Shown piece after piece: positions 45,934-55,093 of a DNA stretch of 64,000 nucleotides. The translations under genes and the position numbers were made by a program. Origin of the DNA: Roseateles oligotrophus (GTDB taxonomy: Bacteria > Pseudomonadota > Gammaproteobacteria > Burkholderiales > Burkholderiaceae_C); contig NZ_JACHLP010000002.1 of NCBI RefSeq assembly GCF_014204525.1, positions 496,001 to 560,000 of the forward strand, in the 5' to 3' direction. The number at the start of each line of letters is the position of its first letter. The first letter of the stretch is position 1. The notes beneath the pieces were generated by a model. That model saw only the letters and a program-made list of their open reading frames with translations, did no database searches and was not told where the DNA came from.

Positions 45934-47493
45934 TCAGGGCGTGCAGCTGCCCCAGCTCCTGCCGTCCTTGGAGCACTCTTTGATGGCCGTGCCGTCGGCC
46001 TGGGTGCTGGTGCGGATCCAGTTGTTGCTGGAGTCTTTTTCAAGCGTGACGCGCAGCTGGCGGTCGTCGGTCGAGCGCTTGTACCAGCTGTAGGTGTCGA
46101 GCTTCACCGCCTCATCGAAGCGGTAGCCGCTGTTGGCGATGCGATCCAGCACGGTGCTGAAGTTGAGCTGCCCGCTCTTGCCCTGCAGGTGGTGCCAGTC
46201 CTGCAGCCATTGCTGTTCGGCGTGCTGGGGCTCGAAGCGCAGATTGCTGGTGTAAGACACCCGGCCCTCGCGGTAGTTGACGTAGTACTCGCGCCAGGTG
46301 GTGCTGCCGGGTTGAGCGTGGGCCTCACCCATACAGAGCAGGGGGTCGGTCTCGGTTTTCGGATCCTCGTAGTGGACGACGAGCTCGAAGCTGGCGCCGT
46401 CTTTTTCTTGCTCGATAGCCTCGTCCAGTACACAGATGTAGTGCTGCTGCGTATCGCCCCAGTTGTAGGCCGTGCGGGTGGTCTTGAGCTTGGCCTGGCC
46501 CCAGGGTTTGGTCTCCTGGCTGCGCAAGAGCTGCACCTGCGTGATCTTGCTGAGGTCGGGGTCCAGAGTGACCCGTTCGTTGCTATAGCCCGAGGGGCGC
46601 CATACCGATGAATTGCGGTACCAGGTGCCGGGCAGATCGGTGGGGCCGGTACCGCGCCCGCGGTAGACCTCGGCACGCACAAAGGTAGCGTCGGGGTAGA
46701 GCGCATGCAGTTTTTGCTTGTGGGCGTAGCCGGCCTTCAGACCTTTGACAATGTCTTGGGCCAGGGTGTAGCTGTGGCTGTCTTTGGCCTGGATGAAGTC
46801 GGCATAGATGCGCGCTTCGGACAGGTTATGCCGCTGCACCAAATCGCCCATCACGGTCTTGATCTCATACACCAAGCTCTCGCGCAGCTGCTGGTTTTGC
46901 CGCAACTGTTCGCAGCTGCTGAGCTTGCCGTCGGAACTGCTCAGGCGGGTGCGCACCTGGTCCCAGATGGCGGTGGTCAGGGGTGAGATGTGCAGCACCT
47001 GGTCGACGCTGATGGGCTGCATCTGCGGGGGCACGGCCATTTGGTAGGCCTCTTTGACCGGGCCGCTGTCTTCGTCTACCGCGCCGACGGGCACATCCAC
47101 GTAGAGCGTGGCATAGGGCAGGCAGGCTCGCTGCGCTTCGTTCAGTTCAAGTTGATAGGCACCGGCGGTCTTGGAGACGGTGGAGGGTTCGTCCGCGTCC
47201 TTGCTGTGGTTGCCGTTGATGTCCAGCCAGACGGTGGCACCGCTGACATAACCGTCAATCACTTTGCCGTTCTGGACGCTCAGCGGCGCGGGCGTGGGTG
47301 GCGGCGGTGGAGCCGGCGGCTGGGGTGCGGGCGCTGGGGCAGGGACGGGCGTCGGCACGGGCGCTGGGCTACCGCCGCCGCCACCGCAACCGGCCAGGGC
47401 AAGGCCCAGGCTGAGCCAAAGGGAGGTGGCGCGCAGGGCGGGAAAAGGTGTACTTGCCCCTGTGCTCGGGCTTGCTTTGATCGCCTTGCTCAT
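45934..47493 (-). CDS. Proline-rich hypothetical lipoprotein
   Basis: A 519-residue lipoprotein: signal peptide, lipobox 'LALAGCGGGGGSPAP', then about 30 residues of Pro/Ala linker that lift the domain from the membrane. 'SGATVWLDINGNHSKDADEP' resembles a calcium-binding DxNxNxxxD loop like those in carbohydrate-binding and dockerin-type surface proteins. The rest is rich in Tyr/Trp beta-type sequence and is not recognised. Probably outer-membrane anchored. The small-group Gly run after Cys is common in Burkholderiales surface lipoproteins. Confidence 0.7.
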   Translation of the reverse strand: MSKAIKASPSTGASTPFPALRATSLWLSLGLALAGCGGGGGSPAPVPTPVPAPAPAPQPPAPPPPPTPAPLSVQNGKVIDGYVSGATVWLDINGNHSKDADEPSTVSKTAGAYQLELNEAQRACLPYATLYVDVPVGAVDEDSGPVKEAYQMAVPPQMQPISVDQVLHISPLTTAIWDQVRTRLSSSDGKLSSCEQLRQNQQLRESLVYEIKTVMGDLVQRHNLSEARIYADFIQAKDSHSYTLAQDIVKGLKAGYAHKQKLHALYPDATFVRAEVYRGRGTGPTDLPGTWYRNSSVWRPSGYSNERVTLDPDLSKITQVQLLRSQETKPWGQAKLKTTRTAYNWGDTQQHYICVLDEAIEQEKDGASFELVVHYEDPKTETDPLLCMGEAHAQPGSTTWREYYVNYREGRVSYTSNLRFEPQHAEQQWLQDWHHLQGKSGQLNFSTVLDRIANSGYRFDEAVKLDTYSWYKRSTDDRQLRVTLEKDSSNNWIRTSTQADGTAIKECSKDGRSWGSCTP

Positions 47494-47742
47494 CCTGATC
47501 TCCCACCTGTCTTTGTGATGAAAGGGCGGGATTTTAGAAAGCAGGGGGTGAGCAGGCATCGGGGGTTAGCCTGAGCGTTTCAGCGCCGATGCCGCAGTTC
47601 AATTGGCCTTGTGCGCCTGGCGCACGGGCGAACGCGGCAGGTGCGAACGCACGGCGCTTGGGGTCTAGTCGCGCCGGTGCCAGCGGAAATGGTGTCACTC
47701 GGTTAGGCTTGCGAGCTACCAAGATACAAGAGGAAGCCTCAT

Positions 47743-48726
47743 ATGCAATACCGTCGTCTGGGCCGCAGCGGCCTGCAAGTCTCCGAGCTGTCGCTGGGCT
47801 CCTGGATCACCTACCACAACCAGGTGGACACCCGGGCCGCCACCGAGATGCTGGCTCAGGCCTTCGATGCCGGGGTGAACTTCTTCGACAACGCCGAGGT
47901 CTATGCTAATGGCCAGAGCGAGCTGGTGATGGGCGAGGCCTTCAAGGCCTTGAAGTGGCCGCGCCTGAACTACATCGTCTCCACCAAGTTTTTCTGGGGC
48001 CTGGCCAGCGAGGGCAACCGGGTCAACCGCAAGGACACGCTGAATCGCAAATACCTGATGCAGGCGATTGACGGCTCGCTCGCGCGCCTGCAGCTGGACT
48101 TCATCGACCTGGTCTACTGCCACCGCCCCGACCCGCACACGCCCATCGAGGAAACCGTGCGTGCGATGAGCGACATGATCAGCCAAGGCAAGGCGCTGTA
48201 CTGGGGCACCAGCGAATGGTCGGCCGCCGACATCCGCGCCGCCTGGGAGATCGCCGAGCGCCACCACCTGCACAAGCCGGTGATGGAGCAGCCACAGTAC
48301 AACCTGCTGCACCGCCGCCGTGTCGAGGTCGAATATGCCCGCTTGTATGAAGATTTAGGCCTGGGCCTGACGACCTGGAGCCCGCTGGCCTCGGGCCTGC
48401 TGACCGGCAAGTACAAGAGCGGCCAGGCCCCGGCCGGCAGCCGCGGCGCGATGGAAAACATGGCTTTTCTGCGCGAGGGCCTGCTGGACCCGGCGCGCAA
48501 TGCGGCCGTGGCCCAGCTGGAGGGCATCGCCGCCGAGCTGGGCGGCAATGTGGCTCAGCTGGCGATTGCCTGGGCCAACCGGAACCCGCATGTGTCGACC
48601 GTTATCCTCGGCGCCAGCAAGGCCGCGCAGCTGAGCGACAACCTCGGCGCCCTGGCCCTGACGCCCAAGCTGACGCCCGAGCTGCTGGAGCGGATGGACG
48701 CCATCACCCAGGGCCTGGCCCGCTGA
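47743..48726 (+). CDS. Aldo-keto reductase, potassium channel beta-subunit-like
   Basis: A 327-residue NADPH-dependent TIM-barrel oxidoreductase. It begins '[20 protein letters not shown]', and the catalytic residues are seen in '[14 protein letters not shown]' (Asp, Tyr), 'VSTKFFWG' (Lys) and 'VYCHRPDP' (His). Closest in pattern to the AKR6/Kv-beta group. The ribosome binding site GAGGAAG lies before ATG. The VOC gene starts 17 bases after it, so the two may be one operon. Confidence 0.93.
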   Translation: MQYRRLGRSGLQVSELSLGSWITYHNQVDTRAATEMLAQAFDAGVNFFDNAEVYANGQSELVMGEAFKALKWPRLNYIVSTKFFWGLASEGNRVNRKDTLNRKYLMQAIDGSLARLQLDFIDLVYCHRPDPHTPIEETVRAMSDMISQGKALYWGTSEWSAADIRAAWEIAERHHLHKPVMEQPQYNLLHRRRVEVEYARLYEDLGLGLTTWSPLASGLLTGKYKSGQAPAGSRGAMENMAFLREGLLDPARNAAVAQLEGIAAELGGNVAQLAIAWANRNPHVSTVILGASKAAQLSDNLGALALTPKLTPELLERMDAITQGLAR

Positions 48727-48743
48727 GGATTCGGGAGGCTGCG

Positions 48744-49139
48744 ATGCAGGCTCATTTCATCCTGTACGTGGCCGACCAGGAGCGCAGCCGCGCCTTCTAC
48801 GAGGCCGTGCTGGCCGCGCCGCCGCGTCTGCATGTGCCGGGCATGAGCGAGTTCGAGCTGGCCGGTGGTGCCGTGCTTGGCCTGATGCCCGAGCGCGGCA
48901 TCCACGCGCTGCTGGGCCCCGCGCTGGGTGATCCGGCCCTGGGTCGGGGGCATGCGCGGGCGGAGCTCTACCTGCTGGTGGCGGCAGCCGCGCCCCTGCA
49001 CGCCCGTGCCTTGCAGGCCGGTGCGCGCGAACTCTCGCCGCTGACCCTGCGTGGCTGGGGACACAGGGCCGCCTATTCCCTGGACCCGGACGGCCATGTG
49101 CTGGCCGTGGCCGAGCCGGCCGGCGCCGCTATTCCTTGA
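48744..49139 (+). CDS. VOC (glyoxalase/bleomycin resistance) family protein
   Basis: A 131-residue protein with the VOC fold: 'AHFILYVADQERSRAFYEAVL' at the start and 'YSLDPDGHVLAVAEP' at the end, the usual first-strand and last-strand blocks. Substrate unknown; metal ligands typical of glyoxalase I are not all evident. Its 3' end overlaps the next, convergent gene by 11 bases. Confidence 0.85.
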   Translation: MQAHFILYVADQERSRAFYEAVLAAPPRLHVPGMSEFELAGGAVLGLMPERGIHALLGPALGDPALGRGHARAELYLLVAAAAPLHARALQAGARELSPLTLRGWGHRAAYSLDPDGHVLAVAEPAGAAIP

Positions 49140-49833
49140 CGTAAGTCATGGGGGAGCCCAGGCTCTCGGTGCGCAGGCTGCCGGATCCGGTCAGGCGCAG
49201 CTCCATGCGCTTGAAACCCGCCGGCACGATGTGGCGCGCATCGTCGATGGCGAAGCCCGCGATGCGGGCCTCGGCGCGCTCGGCGGGCACGTCCAGCCAC
49301 TGCCATTTGCCGCCCTGGCCCTGGGGGCGCAGGCCGGCGCGCAGCCAGACCTCGGTGGCGGGCATGGCCACCTTGGCGTCGCCGGCGCTGTCGGTGACGG
49401 CCGTGGCCGTCTTGCCGGAGCGGGCCTGGAACTGCACCTCCATGCCGGCCGCCGGGCCGATCCCGGGCAGGCCCACGATGGCCACCCAGCTGCCTTCGGC
49501 GGCGGGCTTGAGGATGCTCAACTCATCGTCCTCGAAGACGCGGAAAACGGGCGCCTTGCTGGGCCGGCTGCTGAGCAGGGTCAGCGTCTGCCCCTGGCGC
49601 GTCCAGCGGCCCTCGGCCTGTTTGTCGACCGCGCCGTAGGACATCATCCAGGCGAAGCTGCCGTCGGCGCGCAGCAGCAGCTCGGAGCCGACCTCGCGCT
49701 GGCCTTGCAGATAGTAGTGGCCGGGCAGGTCAGCGGTACGGACCGGGCCCGGGATCTGGGCCTGGCTCTGGCCCAGGGCCAGCAGCAGGGGGATGGTGAT
49801 GACAGCGAGTCGTAGCGATGTTTTGATTTTCAT
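49129..49833 (-). CDS. Hypothetical exported protein
   Basis: A 234-residue protein with a signal peptide (about residues 1-25, 'LLLALGQSQAQ'). The mature part begins with a lipocalin-like strand pattern ('GHYYLQGQREVGSELLLRAD', 'GRWTRQGQTLTLLS') that is frequent in small exported proteins testing for cell damage or binding lipids, but I do not recognise the family. It is 28 bases downstream of the PAS/GGDEF gene's stop and on the same strand, so it may be co-transcribed with it. Confidence 0.65.
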   Translation of the reverse strand: MKIKTSLRLAVITIPLLLALGQSQAQIPGPVRTADLPGHYYLQGQREVGSELLLRADGSFAWMMSYGAVDKQAEGRWTRQGQTLTLLSSRPSKAPVFRVFEDDELSILKPAAEGSWVAIVGLPGIGPAAGMEVQFQARSGKTATAVTDSAGDAKVAMPATEVWLRAGLRPQGQGGKWQWLDVPAERAEARIAGFAIDDARHIVPAGFKRMELRLTGSGSLRTESLGSPMTYVKE

Positions 49834-49861
49834 GCGCCTATCATGACGCAAATTTTCAGCG

Positions 49862-51775
49862 TTATTCTGGCAGCAGCTCCAGCGCCGAGACGGCGCGGTC
49901 GCGGCCCAGGGCCTTGGCCTGGTAGAGCGCGCGGTCGGCCTGGGCCAGCCATTGCGAGGCAAAGGTGCCCGGCGTGGGCGGGCAGCTGCACATGCCGATG
50001 CTGACGGTGACGCTGGGGCGCAGGGGCGAGCCCTTGTGCTCGATGGCGGCCGCCGCCAGCAGCTCGCGCAAGCGCGCCGCCACGGCCTGCATGCCGGCCT
50101 CGTCGGTCTGAGCCAGCAGGACCACAAACTCCTCGCCGCCGTAGCGGGCCACCAGATCGCCGGGGCGGTTGGCGGCATTGCGCAAGACTTGCGCCACGGT
50201 CAGCAAGCAGCTGTCGCCGGCCTGGTGGCCGTAGTGGTCGTTGTAGAGCTTGAAGTAGTCCACATCGATCAGCAGCAGCGCGAGTGACTGGTGGCTGCGC
50301 AGGCCGCGCCGCCACTCTTCCTCCAGGCGCTGCATCAGCAGGCGGCGGTTGGCCAGCTCGGTCAGTGAGTCGGTGGTGGACAGGCGCAGCAACTGCTCGT
50401 TGACGCGCTGCAGCTCTTGCTCGAACTGCTTGCGGTCGGTCAGGTCCGAGATCACGCCGACGAACAAGCGCTCCTGCTGCTCCGGCACCTCGGTGACGGC
50501 CAGCTGCACGGTCAAGGTCATGCCGCTGCGGTGGCGGGCCTGCAGCTCGCGCGGCTGGTTCATCAGCCGCCCGCCCTGGCCGCGCGCAAAGCGCAGCAGG
50601 TACTCGTCGTGGGCCAGGCGCTCCTTGTCCAGCATCAGCATGCTGACGTTATGGCCCAGCATCTCGCCGCGGGAATAGCCGAACAGGCGTTCCACCGCCA
50701 GATTGCAGCTGAGGATGATGCCGCTGCCGTCGATGGTGATGATGGACACGCCTGCCGTGCCGATGATGGCCTGCAGCTGGGCCTGGCTGGCCTTGAGGGC
50801 TTGCTCCTGGTGGACCAGATCGCTGACGTCTTGGTGCACCGTTAGCACAAAGCCCTCGGGCGTGCGCGTCTGCGAGGTCTTGAGCCACAGGCCATCGGGC
50901 AGCTGGCTGAGCTGGGTTCGGTCCTGCGAATCGGCCTGCTGGGCCGTGGGGGCCAGGCGCGGGGTGCCGGCTTGCTGCAGGCGGGGTTGCCAGTCGGCCA
51001 GGCGCTGGTTGGCCATGACCAGACGCTCGTGCTCGTCGTAGATCTCAATGCCGGCGGGCATGGCGTCGATGGCCCGCTCCAGCAGCTGGCGGTCGTGCTG
51101 GGCCTGGGCCTTGGCCTCGGCCAGGGCTTGTTGGGTCAGGATCAGCTCGCTCACATCCAGGCGTATGCCGACGGTAAAGCCCGAGGGCGTGCGGCGCTCG
51201 TGGATATGGGTCCAGCGGCCGCCATACTCCTCCACCACCGGTTGCTGCTGATGGCCGCGCCGGGCCAGGCGCTGTTCCAGCCAGCGGGTCTCGTTGCCGA
51301 TGGCGCCGGGGATGGCACCGTTTTGCAAGGCATGCTCCAGCACCTTGTGCAGGGGCACGCCGGGCACCAGCAAGTCGGCCAGGCTGGGGTATTGCTCGCG
51401 CAGGCGCTGGTTGCAGATGACCAGGTGGTCGTGCTTGTCCCAGAGTTCGAAGCCGGCCGGCATGGCCTCGATGGCCTCGGTCAGGATTTGCTGCACCCCT
51501 TGCCGGTAGCTCTGGGCGGCGGCCAGCTTGCGCTGCCAGGCATGCCACAGGCCGAGCAGGCACAGGCACAGGCCGGCAAGCAGCAGGACCAGCAGCGGCG
51601 CGACAAAAGCCGGCGGCGTTTGCCGCACGGCGCCGGCCTGCCAGCAGGCCAGGCCCAGGGCCGCCAGCCCCAGCGCCGCGGCCAGCCCCAGCCAGCGCGG
51701 GACCGCGCGCGAAGCCTGTTTGTGATGAGCAAATACTGCCGCCATGGATGCCCAATCCTGATGATGCGCATCCAT
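49862..51775 (-). CDS. PAS-domain diguanylate cyclase
   Basis: A 637-residue c-di-GMP synthase. Two transmembrane helices near the N-terminus (about residues 28-48 and 55-78), then three PAS-like segments ('AMPAGFELWDKHDHLVICNQ', 'AMPAGIEIYDEHERLVMANQ', 'IITIDGSGIILSCNLAVERL') and a GGDEF domain with intact 'GGEEF'. The inhibitory I-site RxxD is present as 'RPGD' five residues earlier. 'DYFKLYNDHYGHQAGD' completes the active site. An internal ATG at 51745 is an alternative start. Confidence 0.92.
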   Translation of the reverse strand: MDAHHQDWASMAAVFAHHKQASRAVPRWLGLAAALGLAALGLACWQAGAVRQTPPAFVAPLLVLLLAGLCLCLLGLWHAWQRKLAAAQSYRQGVQQILTEAIEAMPAGFELWDKHDHLVICNQRLREQYPSLADLLVPGVPLHKVLEHALQNGAIPGAIGNETRWLEQRLARRGHQQQPVVEEYGGRWTHIHERRTPSGFTVGIRLDVSELILTQQALAEAKAQAQHDRQLLERAIDAMPAGIEIYDEHERLVMANQRLADWQPRLQQAGTPRLAPTAQQADSQDRTQLSQLPDGLWLKTSQTRTPEGFVLTVHQDVSDLVHQEQALKASQAQLQAIIGTAGVSIITIDGSGIILSCNLAVERLFGYSRGEMLGHNVSMLMLDKERLAHDEYLLRFARGQGGRLMNQPRELQARHRSGMTLTVQLAVTEVPEQQERLFVGVISDLTDRKQFEQELQRVNEQLLRLSTTDSLTELANRRLLMQRLEEEWRRGLRSHQSLALLLIDVDYFKLYNDHYGHQAGDSCLLTVAQVLRNAANRPGDLVARYGGEEFVVLLAQTDEAGMQAVAARLRELLAAAAIEHKGSPLRPSVTVSIGMCSCPPTPGTFASQWLAQADRALYQAKALGRDRAVSALELLPE

Positions 51776-51807
51776 TCTGGCCGACTTAGGGCCGATGGCG
51801 ATTGTGA

Positions 51808-52518
51808 CTAATTCGAAATATCAGCAGATGGCCCCTGCAGAGCGGCCCAGCGTTGCGGGGTGCCGACATCGACCCAGGTGCCGCGGTAGAGGCTGGCGGC
51901 GATGGCCTGGCGGCGTATGCCCTCGTCCAGCAGCGGCCGCAAGGCGGCCTTCTGGCCCAGGGCCAGGTTGGCGAAGGGCGCGGCCTTGAACAAGCCGACG
52001 CTGGCCCAGGTGTAGCGGGGTTCGCCCGCAGCGCTGGCCAGGCCGGTGGGGCCGATGCCGAAGTCGCCTCCCGGATGGTGGGGGCTGTTGGGCGCCAGCC
52101 AGAGCTGGGCGTCCAGCGGCCCCTGGGCAAAGGCCTGGGCCAGCGCCGGGTCGAAGCGGAAGTCGGGGATGTAGACGTCGCCGGACACGACCCAGAAGGC
52201 CTTGTCGCCATCGGCGCATAACTGCGGCAGCGCACGGCGTATGCCGCCGGCCGTCTCCAGCGCGCCGCCGGGCTCGGCCGATTCGTCGCTGTAGTGCAGG
52301 CGCAGGCCGAAGCGGCGGCCGTCGCCCAGCTGCTGCGGGAATTGTTCGCTGAGCCAGGCAGTGTTGATGACGATGTCCCGCACGCCGGCAGCCGCCAGGG
52401 CCTCGATATGCCATTCGATCAGGGGCCGGCCGCGCACGGGCAGCAGGGGTTTGGGGGTTTGGTCGGTGAGCGGCCGCATGCGCTCACCGCGCCCGGCCGC
52501 GAGGATGATGGCTCGCAT
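51808..52518 (-). CDS. MurU-like sugar nucleotidyltransferase
   Basis: A 236-residue nucleotidyltransferase with the signature 'ILAAGRGERMRPLTDQTPKP' and 'PLLPVRGRPLIEWHIEALA'. Length and the 'NTAWLSEQFPQQLGDG' block match MurU (N-acetylmuramate 1-phosphate uridylyltransferase) of the peptidoglycan recycling route. Its usual partner kinase AmgK is not adjacent in this window (upstream is a repeat element), so the assignment is a strong family guess rather than certain. Confidence 0.85.
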   Translation of the reverse strand: MRAIILAAGRGERMRPLTDQTPKPLLPVRGRPLIEWHIEALAAAGVRDIVINTAWLSEQFPQQLGDGRRFGLRLHYSDESAEPGGALETAGGIRRALPQLCADGDKAFWVVSGDVYIPDFRFDPALAQAFAQGPLDAQLWLAPNSPHHPGGDFGIGPTGLASAAGEPRYTWASVGLFKAAPFANLALGQKAALRPLLDEGIRRQAIAASLYRGTWVDVGTPQRWAALQGPSADISN

Positions 52519-52550
52519 GGCCGGCAGTGTAGTGTCAGCCTGTCAGGCCA

Positions 52551-52690
52551 GAGGGTGAGAACTTTTGTAGCGAGCGGTTGTCAGGCTAGGCGGACGGAGC
52601 ACAGGAACCGGAACGTACTTCCTGTACGTGAGGATTCCGAGCACCGCCCAACGACGCATGGCAGCCGCGCAGTAAAAAGTTCTCACCCTC
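52551..52690. repeat. Palindromic intergenic repeat with perfect 16-bp arms
   Basis: GAGGGTGAGAACTTTT (52551-52566) and its exact reverse complement (52675-52690) bracket a 140-base element. Inside, the two halves stay roughly complementary and meet in the apex stem ACGTAC/GTACGT at 52613-52629. The right arm contains part of the stop codon of the next gene. It resembles a dispersed intergenic repeat family. Confidence 0.8.
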
Positions 52691-53432
52691 AGTCGTGGGC
52701 GTGTGTGCGGCGCCAGCCTTGCTGGATATCCATGGCCTCGGCCTTGCGGACCACGGGCGAGTAGTCCATATCGCCGAAGTCGGCGGCATCCAGGCGCTGG
52801 TACTGGGCCAGGGCCTCGTCGGAGGCGGGCCAGCCGGCCGGCCAGCCGGGGGCGTGGATGCTGGCCAGCGCCAGGCGGCCGGCGGCGGGGCGCTGGCGCT
52901 CCATCAACAGGCGGCCGGCCGGGCCGCTGCGCTCCAGCCTTTGCGGCAGTTGCAGCGCATGGTCCCAGACCAGGCGGATCTGTTCCTTCCGGAGCTGCCC
53001 CGCATAGCTTTGCAGCGCGCCATGGCGCGGGCCGGGCTTGAGTTGGGCGAGGTCTTGGGCGTCGAAGCCGCTGGCCAGGCTGTGCCAGCTGGGCTTGAGC
53101 CCCAGGGTCTTGAGCTCGCCCGGGGCATATTCCACGATATGGCGTTCGGCATGGAAGATGCGCTCCAGGCTGATGCCCTGGGCGGTCTGGCGCCAGACCT
53201 CGGCGTTGTCGGGGCGCAGGATGGCCATGCTGTCGGCCTGGCGGATCAGGTACCAGCGCTGGGGCGCAAGAGTGGAGGCCGGGCTGGCCGCGGGCGCACC
53301 GGCCGGCTTGAAGTCCACCCGGTACTCGGCGATGGCGGGCGGCAGCTCCGCTTCGGCGGCCTGCGCTGCCGGGGCGATGCGGGCCAGTGCGGCCAGGGCC
53401 AGCAGGCCGAACAAGAAGGTTTTATTGAGCAT
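52689..53432 (-). CDS. Hypothetical exported protein
   Basis: A 247-residue protein with a signal peptide (cleavage near 'QAAEAEL', residue 25). The mature part contains 'YLIRQADSMAILRPDNAEVW' and 'GISLERIFHAERHIVEYAPG', which suggest a beta-rich periplasmic domain; I do not recognise the family. It is in line with, and downstream of, the alkaline phosphatase and PEP-CTERM genes. The stop codon lies inside the palindromic repeat. Confidence 0.65.
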   Translation of the reverse strand: MLNKTFLFGLLALAALARIAPAAQAAEAELPPAIAEYRVDFKPAGAPAASPASTLAPQRWYLIRQADSMAILRPDNAEVWRQTAQGISLERIFHAERHIVEYAPGELKTLGLKPSWHSLASGFDAQDLAQLKPGPRHGALQSYAGQLRKEQIRLVWDHALQLPQRLERSGPAGRLLMERQRPAAGRLALASIHAPGWPAGWPASDEALAQYQRLDAADFGDMDYSPVVRKAEAMDIQQGWRRTHAHD

Positions 53433-53520
53433 CTTGAGTGTGGGGTGCCAGGAACGGAAAAAGCAGGTGGCTCGTCAGGGCCACCTGCCAGTTGCGCGAT
53501 GAGCGCTGCTTCTTTTTTAT

Positions 53521-55053
53521 TTAGAAGCCGAAGGCTTCACGCATGACGTGGAAGATCCAGTTCTGCTCCATGCTGCCGCGCACCAGATAGGCCTTGGGGC
53601 CGCGTGCCCAGATGCCCACGTCCTCGCCGGCATGGCTTTCCGAGCCCAGCGGCACGGCGGCTTGCTGCATGAAGTTGAGTGCGCCGGTGTTCACCGAGCT
53701 CAGGTCCACGCGCACGCCGTTGGCAAAGCTGGCGGCGGCGCCGGGGCCGTTCTGGTAGCCCAGCGTGGTGTAGGGCATGCCGTCGGCGGCCAGCGAAGGG
53801 CTGGTGCCATTGCCGTCGACGCTGGGCACGTCCTTGACCAGGCCCAGGATGTCGTTGCCGCGGTGCGGGTAGCCGGCGATGGTGAACACATGGCTGTGGT
53901 CGGCGGTGACGATGATCAGGGTGTCCTGCTCATTGGTCATGGCCATGGCCTTGCGCACGGCATTGGACAGCTCGATGGTGTCCAGCAGGGCGCGCTGGGC
54001 GTTGCCGCCGTGGTGGGCGTGGTCGATGCGGCCGGCCTCCACGTGCAGGAAGAAGCCGTTCGGGTTCTTCTGCAGCATCTTGATGGACTTCTCGGTCATC
54101 TCGGTCAGCGAAGGCTCTTTGCCCGTGTCGTTGGCACGGTCGGCCTCGTACTGCATATGCGAGCGTTCGAACAGGCCCAGCAGGTAGTCGGTGCTGCTCG
54201 GGTCGGCGGCGTCGAAGCCGGCCTTGTCGTAGACGAAGCGGGCGTTGGCGCCGCGGCTGCTGAGCCACTCGGCGGTCAGGTCCCGCTTGTCGGTGCGCAG
54301 GCCTTTTTTGCTGGGGTACTCGGGGTCGAACTGGCTGTTGTGGCGGAAGTACTCGCGGCCGCCGCCCATCGCCACCTTGAGGCTGGTACGGACGGCGGGC
54401 GAGACCTCGATCAGCTGGCGGGCGATGTCCTTCACTCCGCAGCCGGCGGGCAGCTGGCCGTTGTGCTCCCAGTCGCGCACGGGCGTGTGGGCATAGGTGG
54501 CGGCCGGGGTGGCGTGGGTGAGCCGGGCGGTCGAGACCACGCCGGTGGAGCGGCCATTCTCGGCCGCCAGCTCCAGCATGGTCTTCAGGGAATTGGCCTG
54601 GACCACATTGGCATCGCACTCGCCGCGAGCGGTCAGGTGGTTGACCGACAACATGCCTTCACGGGCCTTGTAGCCGGTGATCATGGCGGTCATGGTGGGG
54701 GCCGAGTCGGAGGTCTGCTGGTCCCAGGAATAGGTCTTGGACAGGGCCGAGTAGGGCAGGGTCTCGAAGGCCAGGCGGTTTTCCTCGCCCGTCATGCCCT
54801 TGAGCTGGCCTTCCAGGATGCGGGCCGCGGTCTGGGTGGAGATGCCCATGCCGTCGCCCACGAACAGAATCACGTTCTTGGCGCGGCGTGCGTTGGGGAT
54901 CAGGGCCTTGCCATCGGCAATGAATTTATTGCCGGCGTTGTAGAAGTCGCTCACCGATTCTGGGCCGCGCACGACGGGGTCGGCGGCTTGGCTGGGCAGG
55001 CAGAGCGAGGCCATGGTGGCCAGGGCGGCCAGGGGCAGAAGCTTGAATTTCAT
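53521..55053 (-). CDS. Alkaline phosphatase (PhoA superfamily)
   Basis: A 510-residue exported metallo-phosphomonoesterase. A signal peptide (about 1-22, 'LCLPSQA') is followed by the metal ligand motif 'VILFVGDGMGIST', the catalytic serine in 'QQTSDSAPTMTAMITG', 'VEAGRIDHAHHGG' and 'VTADHSHVFTI', all the elements of the zinc/magnesium phosphatase fold. It releases phosphate from organic esters in the periplasm or at the surface. Phosphate regulation is expected, but I could not point to a Pho box by eye. Confidence 0.94.
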   Translation of the reverse strand: MKFKLLPLAALATMASLCLPSQAADPVVRGPESVSDFYNAGNKFIADGKALIPNARRAKNVILFVGDGMGISTQTAARILEGQLKGMTGEENRLAFETLPYSALSKTYSWDQQTSDSAPTMTAMITGYKAREGMLSVNHLTARGECDANVVQANSLKTMLELAAENGRSTGVVSTARLTHATPAATYAHTPVRDWEHNGQLPAGCGVKDIARQLIEVSPAVRTSLKVAMGGGREYFRHNSQFDPEYPSKKGLRTDKRDLTAEWLSSRGANARFVYDKAGFDAADPSSTDYLLGLFERSHMQYEADRANDTGKEPSLTEMTEKSIKMLQKNPNGFFLHVEAGRIDHAHHGGNAQRALLDTIELSNAVRKAMAMTNEQDTLIIVTADHSHVFTIAGYPHRGNDILGLVKDVPSVDGNGTSPSLAADGMPYTTLGYQNGPGAAASFANGVRVDLSSVNTGALNFMQQAAVPLGSESHAGEDVGIWARGPKAYLVRGSMEQNWIFHVMREAFGF

Positions 55054-55093
55054 GATGGGCTGGGTTGGGGTGGGTGAATCGAGGGGCTGAGCT

